A DNA stretch of 13,374 nucleotides from Promethearchaeota archaeon (GTDB lineage: Archaea > Asgardarchaeota > Lokiarchaeia > Sigynarchaeales > SOKP01), in NCBI GenBank assembly GCA_016839425.1, contig JAEOUI010000282.1, positions 1 to 13,374 of the forward strand. The letters run 5' to 3'. The stretch's first letter is position 1, and every line of letters starts with the position of its first letter. Under the pieces are notes generated by a model. The model was not told the DNA's origin, did no database searches, and was given only the letters and a program-made list of their open reading frames with translations. Shown piece after piece: positions 8,190 through 13,374 of the stretch. The position numbers were made by a program, and so were the translations under genes.

Positions 8190-8693
8190 ATGTCGGACGA
8201 ACAAGTAGATAAGATGATCCTTATAAAACATCGTAACTTGTTAAATCAAAAAAGAGAAAATACTTTACCAAAAAGAGAGATTTATAACGAATTAAAATCC
8301 TACAATAATTCAACATATACGGGAATGACGGTTGGAAAATCCCACGATTGGAATTACAATAATGGCAAGTGGCATGAAACAAAAATAAGCCCTAACCAAT
8401 GGAAAATTTCCTTCAATAGCGTGAAATCAAGGACGCACGCAGCTCCATTTAATTCGGGAGCAAATGTGCAAACGAAATATCATTGGTATATTATCGCAGA
8501 TCAAATTGCAACCAAGCTCGACGCAAACTCCTATATGACCGAAATGAGCGGTCTCAAGTTTAAAATCGGACACAAGCGCCCTCATTGGAAGTCCTTTAGT
8601 TATAAATATCCCGAGCAAGATTCTTATAAGGAACAAGTAATAAAAATCTTGGAAGAAACGCTGAAGAATCTCAAATCAACAAAGTCGGATTAA
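8190..8693 (+). CDS. Hypothetical protein rich in His/Trp motifs (167 aa)
   Basis: I do not recognise a named family. The protein is soluble and basic. The N-terminal 40 residues are charged and probably helical (KHRNLLNQKREN). Residues 41-140 form a compact region with several motifs that look constrained: HDW at 52-54, WHET at 61-64, KSRTHAAP at 79-86, YHWYIIADQ at 97-105 and KFKIGHKRPHWK at 123-134. The C-terminus (143-163) is an amphipathic helix. The recurring His and Trp residues could form a ligand, nucleic-acid or metal site, but no standard metal or nuclease motif is present. Met1 is the first start after an in-frame stop; Met9 is an alternative. The gene appears to be its own transcription unit, 135 bp after the previous gene and 50 bp before the HAD remnant. 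CG dinucleotides are frequent (about 22 in 504 nt), as in other resident genes here. Confidence 0.85.
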   Translation: MSDEQVDKMILIKHRNLLNQKRENTLPKREIYNELKSYNNSTYTGMTVGKSHDWNYNNGKWHETKISPNQWKISFNSVKSRTHAAPFNSGANVQTKYHWYIIADQIATKLDANSYMTEMSGLKFKIGHKRPHWKSFSYKYPEQDSYKEQVIKILEETLKNLKSTKSD

Positions 8694-8711
8694 AATCTAC
8701 TGTTTTTATCT

Positions 8712-8725
8712 CTATTTATTTTTTA
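8712..8725 (+). promoter_or_regulatory. TATA-like box ahead of the truncated HAD gene
   Basis: CTATTTATTTTTTA is centred about 26 nt before the ATG at 8744, the spacing expected of a leaderless archaeal transcript. The T-run in it may also help terminate the preceding gene. Confidence 0.35.
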
Positions 8726-8743
8726 TCGCATATTATCAGAATC

Positions 8744-9220
8744 ATGGGTGAAAAATCTATTAACCAAGCTATAGAAAAAATTAAAGCTATTATATTTGAC
8801 TTTGATTTTACGCTTGTTAATTCTTCAAAAGGGATTGAAAAATGTATAACTCATGCTTTAAGAATGCTAGATTTACCCATTCCTCCTACTGATGAAATGC
8901 TCAAAAACATTGGATTTTCTTTAGAGCACAAATTTTTAGAATTAGCAGATCACCAAAATAGTAATAAAACACGAGCTTTTATTCAGTTTTTTCAAGAAAA
9001 AGCTGACGAAGTAATGAATGATTTCACTCATGTCTTCAAAGAAGTTCCCGAAATAATGAGTTTACTTAAAGAACAGGGATTCTCCCCTGGAATAGTCTCT
9101 GGAAAATTTCGCTATAGAATTGAATCATTTTTGGAAAGGGAAAAACTTCTGGATTTTTTTAAGGTTATTGTTGGAGGAGAAGATGTTGTAAAACACAAAC
9201 CACTTTATTTTTCCAAATAA
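8744..9220 (+). pseudogene. HAD-superfamily phosphatase (phosphoglycolate phosphatase-like), C-terminally truncated
   Basis: Residues 14-27 carry HAD motif I as DFDFTLVNS (nucleophile Asp19, acid/base Asp21; the usual DxDGT has Phe22 for Gly). A helical cap follows (about 30-100), then motif II as GIVSGK (Ser119) and motif III as VVKHKP (Lys150 or Lys152). The frame stops six residues after KP, at 158 residues, whereas Gph/PGMB-like relatives usually have 210-230. The missing part holds motif IV (GDxxxD), whose acidic residues bind the essential Mg2+, and the last strands of the core. The 145 bp after the stop contain no remnant of it in any frame that I can see. The protein is therefore probably inactive or a decaying gene. 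CG content is unusual: about 5 CG in 477 nt against 22 in the similar-sized gene just upstream, suggesting a foreign origin. A functional shortened protein is possible but less likely. Confidence 0.8.
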
Positions 9221-9223
9221 TTA

Positions 9224-9230
9224 TTTTTTT
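9224..9230 (+). terminator. T-run after the truncated HAD gene
   Basis: Seven T residues begin four bases after the TAA stop, without an evident hairpin. Confidence 0.35.
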
Positions 9231-9310
9231 AAAACCAATAATATAGTTAAAATAATTATAAATTTAAGCGTGTTTATTAATACAATTTTGGTTCACTATT
9301 ATACCAGATG

Positions 9311-9322
9311 AATTTATATATA
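9311..9322 (+). promoter_or_regulatory. TATA box of the 26-residue-repeat protein gene
   Basis: AATTTATATATA is a good archaeal TATA box. A start about 25 nt downstream gives a leader of about 25 nt that includes the strong ribosome binding site. Confidence 0.55.
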
Positions 9323-9353
9323 TCCCTGCTTTTTATTCCAAGAGATTCTTTTC

Positions 9354-9360
9354 AAGGAGG
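9354..9360 (+). promoter_or_regulatory. Consensus Shine-Dalgarno site for the repeat protein
   Basis: AAGGAGG sits five bases before ATG at 9366 and fixes the start. It is the strongest ribosome binding site in the window. Confidence 0.8.
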
Positions 9361-9365
9361 ATATC

Positions 9366-10712
9366 ATGACGAATAAAGAGTTCAAGATTAACGATTATAT
9401 CGTGCTCAAGCTAGAAGGAAAGGAAACCATTATTTATGTGAACGGAGAAAAATTCCTACAATGCAAGTATTTAGCTTTTAATGACCCTTCAGACGAAAAT
9501 CAAGAACTTGACGATGTCCGCTCCATGACCGCTCTGGAGAAAGAAGATAGAAGTGCCGAGTTTATGGAACTAAATATAAGTCTTGAAGAAGAATTTTGGG
9601 GTCATTGTTCGAACTTGCAAGCATGGGCCGAGAACAATTACGATCCACTCCTCCTTCATGATAGTTTAGCCTTCCCGTTGTTGAAAAAGCTCGAGAAACT
9701 GGGAGATAAAACCGCAAGAAAAAATTTTAAAAAAGAAATTCTAAAACGAATTGAGATGGGCGCTCAGAATGTCATTTATTATCTTAAAGAAGAAGGATAT
9801 CTAGAAGTATTCACGAGTGAAGATTTGGAAAAAATATTCAATTCCTCAAAATCATCATCATCATCAATCAAATTAGTATTACTTCTTCTGAAGAATAAAG
9901 CTCCTTGGGGTTATCATTCTGGTTTGAAAAAGCATCCTGAGCTTATGAATTTAGCATTTCAGAACAACGCACCATTTGGATTTTATTATAGAATTTATGA
10001 ATTAGAAAAAAATCTAGAGCTTGCCAAGTGGGCCGTGCAAAACAAAGCCCTTAAAGCATTTTATGTTCATTTTATTAATGTTAATAAAAGACCTGAACTC
10101 GCAAAATGGGGCGTCCAAAATAAAGCTCCTAGCGGATTTTTTAACAATTACGATACGATTCATGAAACGCCCGAGCTCGCTAGATGGGGTGTTCAAAATA
10201 AGGCTCCTAACGGTTTTTATGATAATTTTAGTAAGATAAAGAACAACATCGAACTTGCCAAGTGGGGAGTTCAAAACAATGCACCCAACGGTTTTTTTGC
10301 TAATTTAGAAGCGTTCAAGGAAAATTTGGAGCTTGCCAAGTGGGGTGTTCAATATAAAGCTCCTAATGTGTTTTTTGATAATTTCAATAAGATAAGAATC
10401 AATCCCGAACTTGCCAAAAGGGGTGTTCAAAATAATGCACCGAGATATTTTTACGAACACTTTCATAAATTCACAAAAAACATTGAATTTGCAAAATGGG
10501 GGTTGGATAAACATTTTAAAGAACGATTCTATGTTCATTTTGAAAAATTTATAACCAATGTTGAGATGGCAAAGTGGGGTTTAGAGTACATACCTTTCAA
10601 GCTATTTTATATATATTTCACGCGTTTTCAAAACGATCCTAGTATTATAAATTCTTTAAACCTTTCAAGCGAAATTAAAAATGAATTTTTGAAGAAATTC
10701 GATACAATATGA
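9366..10712 (+). CDS. Asgard-type domain protein with a 26-residue solenoid repeat array (448 aa)
   Basis: Residues 1-155 form an N-terminal domain: strands at the start (DYIVLKLEGKE, ETIIYVNGEKF), then an acidic stretch and a helical part with EFWGHCSNLQAWAENNYD (76-93) and LAFPLLKKLEKLGD (101-114). From memory this domain is common in lokiarchaeal proteins, where it precedes leucine-rich or other repeats; its function is not known to me. A Ser-rich linker (159-167) leads to a repeat array: a 23-residue first unit (168-190), nine units of exactly 26 residues (191-424) and a cap (425-448). The consensus is about PELAKWGVQNKAPNGFFDNFxKIKxN, two short helices per unit, so a right-handed alpha-solenoid used for protein binding is likely. 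The pattern recalls DUF4116-type repeats, an analogy only. No membrane segment or signal peptide is present. The gene has its own TATA box and a consensus ribosome site. Confidence 0.92.
   Translation: MTNKEFKINDYIVLKLEGKETIIYVNGEKFLQCKYLAFNDPSDENQELDDVRSMTALEKEDRSAEFMELNISLEEEFWGHCSNLQAWAENNYDPLLLHDSLAFPLLKKLEKLGDKTARKNFKKEILKRIEMGAQNVIYYLKEEGYLEVFTSEDLEKIFNSSKSSSSSIKLVLLLLKNKAPWGYHSGLKKHPELMNLAFQNNAPFGFYYRIYELEKNLELAKWAVQNKALKAFYVHFINVNKRPELAKWGVQNKAPSGFFNNYDTIHETPELARWGVQNKAPNGFYDNFSKIKNNIELAKWGVQNNAPNGFFANLEAFKENLELAKWGVQYKAPNVFFDNFNKIRINPELAKRGVQNNAPRYFYEHFHKFTKNIEFAKWGLDKHFKERFYVHFEKFITNVEMAKWGLEYIPFKLFYIYFTRFQNDPSIINSLNLSSEIKNEFLKKFDTI
9936..10637 (+). repeat. Nine coding tandem repeats of 78 bp (26 residues)
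   Basis: Units begin at residues 191, 217, 243, 269, 295, 321, 347, 373 and 399, with no indels. The middle units (243-372) are most alike, sharing ELAKWGVQN and KAPNGFF; the outer units are more diverged, typical of an array growing from its centre. A (TCA)5 tract at 9852-9866 encodes the Ser linker just before the array. Confidence 0.92.
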
Positions 10713-10746
10713 TATCCAAATAAAATTGCACTTAGAAATGATTTAA

Positions 10747-11928
10747 TCAGATGATTTTCGAAATTCTTTCTAATGCTTCTTTTATCTTTTCAATGGGTTG
10801 CGTCAAGGCAAACCTTACAAATCCCTTTCCGTGTTCTCCGAAACCCACTCCGGGCGTGATGACGACGCCGACATTGATGAGTTTCTTGACGAATTCCATA
10901 TCGTCTTTTTCTCCTTCAGGAACGGGCGTCCATATGTAAAAAGTCGCTACTGGTTTATCGGTTTTCCAGCCCATATCGTTCAATCCATTAACGAGGACAT
11001 CACGTCGTTCCTCGTAAATTTTCATGTTTTTTGCCACAATTTCAGGCTTTTTTTCGGATGTATATTGGTCAAGCCCTTTCATAACTGCTTTTTGTATGAA
11101 GATTGATCCCCCAGAATCGATTTGAGACTTGATCTTTCTCAAGCCTTCTATAACTTCTGGATTTCCTGCAATCCAACCGCATCGAAATCCCGTCATATTA
11201 AACATCTTGGAGGCGCTATTAATTTCCACATGATTATTAGAAACTTGTAAGATCGAAGGTGCTATGTAATCATCGAATGTGAACTCTGAGTAAGGATTGT
11301 CGTAGACGATGAAAAATCCATTGTCTTCTGCGAAATCAGAAGCCTTTTTAAGAAAGTCTATCGGAGCTATTGCGCCCGTTGGATTGTTCGGGTAGTTTAG
11401 ATACATCAATTTAGTCTTTTTAAGGACTTTCCCATCGATTGAGTCTAAATCTGGAAGGAAATTGTCTTCTTTTGTTAAAGGCATGATATGCGGATTGCCG
11501 TCGCATAATTTCGTTGCTCCGTTTTCATATACGGGATAACCTGGATTAGGGCAAAGCACCACATCTCCAGGATTCACGAACGCTCTTGCTATGTTAGCAA
11601 CGCCTTCTTTTCCTCCCATCACATGTGAAACTTCTTTTCCGGAGTCAAGATCCAAGCCGAATCGGACTTTATACCATCTAGAAACTGCTTCACGGAAGTC
11701 TTGCTCTCCCATGCTCGTGGGATAATTTTGATTGTCTGGAAGCTTGACTTGTTTGATTAATTCGTTTACGATGAGTTCTGGCGTCGTGAGGTCGGGGTCT
11801 CCTATTCCTAATGGAATAAGATCGACGCCCTCTCTTTTTTTTTCTGCTTTTAATTCTTCAATGGCGGCGAAAATGTATTTAGGGAGCCTGCCAATCCTAT
11901 CTGCGTATGTGATTTTAATTAACAACAC
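10747..11928 (-). CDS. dapL: LL-diaminopimelate aminotransferase-like PLP enzyme (class I/II fold)
   Basis: A cytosolic fold-type I aminotransferase of 393 residues, normal for DapL (about 380-410). DapL makes LL-2,6-diaminopimelate from tetrahydrodipicolinate with glutamate as amino donor, a direct route to lysine. Visible motifs are GIGDPDLTTP (41-50), NYPNNPTGA (178-186), YDNPYSEF (209-216; Asp210 pairs with the PLP ring nitrogen), SASKMFNMTGFRCGW (238-252; Lys241 forms the Schiff base, Arg249 near the phosphate) and VRFALTQ (371-377; Arg372 for the substrate carboxylate). Ser-Ala-Ser-Lys and NMTGFRCGW match DapL-like enzymes best, but a related aspartate or alanine aminotransferase is possible, and no other lysine gene is nearby. 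The start is GTG at 11928; an in-frame TAA lies four codons upstream and no ATG precedes Met104. No Shine-Dalgarno site is evident. It follows the zinc-ribbon gene by 70 bp and converges with the repeat protein. Confidence 0.92.
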   Translation of the reverse strand: MLLIKITYADRIGRLPKYIFAAIEELKAEKKREGVDLIPLGIGDPDLTTPELIVNELIKQVKLPDNQNYPTSMGEQDFREAVSRWYKVRFGLDLDSGKEVSHVMGGKEGVANIARAFVNPGDVVLCPNPGYPVYENGATKLCDGNPHIMPLTKEDNFLPDLDSIDGKVLKKTKLMYLNYPNNPTGAIAPIDFLKKASDFAEDNGFFIVYDNPYSEFTFDDYIAPSILQVSNNHVEINSASKMFNMTGFRCGWIAGNPEVIEGLRKIKSQIDSGGSIFIQKAVMKGLDQYTSEKKPEIVAKNMKIYEERRDVLVNGLNDMGWKTDKPVATFYIWTPVPEGEKDDMEFVKKLINVGVVITPGVGFGEHGKGFVRFALTQPIEKIKEALERISKII

Positions 11929-11974
11929 CCATTTAATTTAAAACAAGAACTGAGAATGCGTACGATAAAACATT

Positions 11975-11990
11975 AAAAAAAAATTAAAAA
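11975..11990 (-). terminator. T-rich terminator after the zinc-ribbon gene
   Basis: On the minus strand five T and then nine T residues follow the TGA stop (12001-11999) within 25 nt. The same AT-rich stretch could provide a TATA element for the aminotransferase gene, about 50 nt before its GTG. Confidence 0.45.
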
Positions 11991-11998
11991 GGTTTCGA

Positions 11999-13099
11999 TC
12001 ATTGGTCGACTGTTTCAGAAGCCCAATCTTTTTCAGTCCTCCACTCGTGACCGCATTGGCCACAGATATATTTAAAACCGTAAATCTTATCGGTCCCAAA
12101 GTCATATATCAAGTTGTCGTGGTCAATAACTTCTCGAATCATTTCCCTGTCCATGTTAAAGCATTTAGGACATTGGCGCCTTATTCCCCTGCGAATCTCC
12201 TCTAAAATAATCTTGATTTTAGACGGAGGCGGTACGGCAGTTTCAATTTCAGGCTCACTTGGCTCCACGACTTCAAGAGTTTTTTCATAAACTTCTTCTC
12301 TGAACTCCATTTTTTGGAGATATTTGAAAAATAGCTGTGAAAGCAGGTTGTCTACGGTTTCTCCCGCTTTTAATTGTTCCATCAATGCTTTCTCGATTTC
12401 TTGTAAGGCGCTGACATCTTCGTAATCTAAGAAGTGAACTTCTCCTATTTTCAATCCTGGATAATTAGTTGTTGCCTTAGTGTGTGTCAAAATAAAATGC
12501 GTGTAATCCGAGACTAAATATTGAATATTTGCTAATATTTCGGTTAGATTTTCGAGCCGAAACTCTCCACCGTGTTTTTGGACCCAATTTTTCACATCCG
12601 CTAAATTTTTCAGTTGGGCTTTATTAGTTTTTAGCTCGGCGATTTTTTGCTTGTTTTCTATCAAGCCGTATACGATAAAAGGTGCTTCTTGAGAACTAGT
12701 TTTTTCAATAAATATGTCCATCATGTCTGCCAGCTTTGAAAAGTTTTCTTCGACTTGTTCGTCTATCATAATGAAAAACACTCCTGCAATAACGCCCACA
12801 TGAGAAGCCTTGTCCATTATTAACTCTTGAACACCTTCTGGATCGGTTTTCCAAGACCAACTTGATTTAAACTTTAAGACATCGAAATTCTTGTTCCTAT
12901 AAATTAAAGAATAGGTCCAAAGATAAGTTTCTTCCGAAAGAGGATGGATTACGCCTTCCGCGTAAAGTAAATCCTTTTGTTCTTGCGGAACAATTTTTTT
13001 TTCCCTTTTTTCTCCCTTGCTTACGACCTTTTTGATGTCTTCAACTACTAACCTTCCGGGAGCGTCACCTAAGACGACTTGATATTCAATGTATCGAAT
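11999..13099 (-). CDS. Degenerate Ras-GTPase-fold protein with C-terminal zinc ribbon; non-canonical or shifted start
   Basis: The frame is open from just after TGA at 13108 to the stop at 11999, so 366-368 residues; the first in-frame ATG (12817) would remove the first 94. Numbering from ATT at 13099: residues 1-20 (IRYIEYQVVLGDAPGRLVV) sit where a P-loop would be but lack GxxxxGK[ST]. Residues 59-88 (WTYSLIYRNK, FKSSWSWKTDPEG), GVIAGVFFIMID (102-113), FIVYGLIENKQ (141-151, where NKxD would be) and DVKNWVQKHGGEFRLENL (168-185) follow a Ras-like layout without nucleotide motifs. After a Pro/Glu-rich linker, CPKC (310-313) and CGQCG (346-350) form a TFIIS-like zinc ribbon. It may be a pseudoGTPase or adaptor binding nucleic acid or protein. 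GGTGA ends six bases before the ATT. The N-terminal extension continues the fold, so it is genuinely coding. The GTPase-fold call is inference. Confidence 0.8.
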   Translation of the reverse strand: MRYIEYQVVLGDAPGRLVVEDIKKVVSKGEKREKKIVPQEQKDLLYAEGVIHPLSEETYLWTYSLIYRNKNFDVLKFKSSWSWKTDPEGVQELIMDKASHVGVIAGVFFIMIDEQVEENFSKLADMMDIFIEKTSSQEAPFIVYGLIENKQKIAELKTNKAQLKNLADVKNWVQKHGGEFRLENLTEILANIQYLVSDYTHFILTHTKATTNYPGLKIGEVHFLDYEDVSALQEIEKALMEQLKAGETVDNLLSQLFFKYLQKMEFREEVYEKTLEVVEPSEPEIETAVPPPSKIKIILEEIRRGIRRQCPKCFNMDREMIREVIDHDNLIYDFGTDKIYGFKYICGQCGHEWRTEKDWASETVDQ

Positions 13100-13158
13100 T
13101 TTACATCACCAAATAAGTTTAGATAGATGTGATTTTTCTTTCCATATAGTTAATGAAA

Positions 13159-13170
13159 TTTTATAAATAA
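13159..13170 (-). promoter_or_regulatory. TATA-like box of the GTPase-fold/zinc-ribbon gene
   Basis: The minus strand reads TTATTTATAAAA here. A start about 25 nt downstream (near 13138) gives a leader of 30-40 nt ending in the GGTGA site at 13110-13106, consistent with translation beginning near 13100 rather than at 12817. Confidence 0.5.
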
Positions 13171-13186
13171 ACTTGTTTGAGCAATT

Positions 13187-13374
13187 CTATTTTTTACAAA
13201 AATAATCTAATGATAATTGATTCGAGTCTTCGGCGTCCGTTTTTGGTTTCACTTTCAAGGGTGGAAACTTCTTGTTTTTTTTTTGTCTCTCATCGTTAAT
13301 CTCGTATATCGCCTTTGTCATTTCTATATCGTCTTTTATGGCTTCTAATTGTCTTTTAAGTGATTTATTTGAAA
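13187..13374 (-). CDS. C-terminal end of an unidentified charged protein (61 codons in window)
   Basis: An open frame enters from the right edge and ends with TAG at 13189-13187, giving 61 residues. The first 35 are charged and helical (SNKSLKRQLEAIKDDIEMTK, then AIYEINDERQ), a likely coiled coil. A Lys/Pro-rich segment follows (KKFPPLKVKPK) and the tail is NQLSLDYFCKK. There is no stop in this frame to the window edge, and codon use resembles the neighbours. The tail could be a short binding motif, but I cannot name the family from this fragment. It ends 87 bp before the next gene, which has its own promoter-like box. Confidence 0.6.
   Translation of the reverse strand, partial: SNKSLKRQLEAIKDDIEMTKAIYEINDERQKKNKKFPPLKVKPKTDAEDSNQLSLDYFCKK

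Noticed and set aside
8427..8636. Minus-strand 69-codon frame opposite the 167-aa gene
   Set aside because: It is fully antisense to a better supported gene and shows no independent signal.
9852..9866. (TCA)5 microsatellite as a phase-variation switch
   Set aside because: The unit is three bases, so length change only alters the number of Ser residues in a linker; no frame switching results.
10014..10538. Frames of 72-86 codons overlapping the 26-residue repeats, on both strands, themselves showing repeats
   Set aside because: They are shadows of the 78-bp periodic array; any other frame through it also stays open periodically.
9936..10637. CRISPR-like array
   Set aside because: The 78-bp units are coding, in frame, have no spacer-repeat alternation and diverge gradually.
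10751..12205. Plus-strand frames of 62-102 codons across the aminotransferase and zinc-ribbon genes
   Set aside because: They are antisense shadows of genes with clear catalytic or zinc-binding motifs.

Overview
The window looks like a piece of an Asgard (Lokiarchaeia-like) archaeal chromosome. The evidence is indirect: AT-rich intergenic DNA with archaeal TATA-like boxes 25-45 nt ahead of starts, a mix of Shine-Dalgarno-led and apparently leaderless genes, an N-terminal domain (motif EFWGHCSNLQ) that I associate from memory with lokiarchaeal repeat proteins, a Ras-GTPase-like fold joined to a zinc ribbon, and a DapL-type aminotransferase. No rRNA, tRNA, CRISPR array or transposase was seen.

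Left half, minus strand (1-7593): a two-gene membrane operon. A 314-residue polytopic membrane protein (6649-7593) overlaps by four bases (GTGA) a reading frame that starts with GTG at 6652 and stays open to the first base of the window. I translated it codon by codon: 2217 codons without a stop, C-terminus outside the window. It is almost entirely hydrophobic, with roughly 65-75 membrane segments in two-helix hairpins joined by short basic loops about every 60 residues. Near its end it contains clear tandem copies of a 121-residue, four-helix unit with recurring membrane-embedded glutamates. I recognise no family. It is the most remarkable item here and is easily missed, because it has no stop inside the window.

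Middle, plus strand (7858-10712): a small acidic protein, a 167-residue orphan rich in His and Trp, a truncated HAD phosphatase that has lost motif IV and has far fewer CG dinucleotides than its neighbours, and a 448-residue protein with nine solenoid repeats of exactly 26 residues (78 bp). The spacing and separate promoter-like signals suggest mostly single-gene transcripts.

Right part, minus strand (10747-13374): a complete PLP-dependent LL-diaminopimelate aminotransferase-like enzyme with a GTG start; a degenerate GTPase-fold plus zinc-ribbon protein whose frame extends 94-96 codons past its first in-frame ATG but has no ordinary start there (an ATG lies one base out of frame); and the charged C-terminal 61 residues of an unidentified protein entering from the right edge. 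The plus-strand genes and the aminotransferase converge at about 10730.
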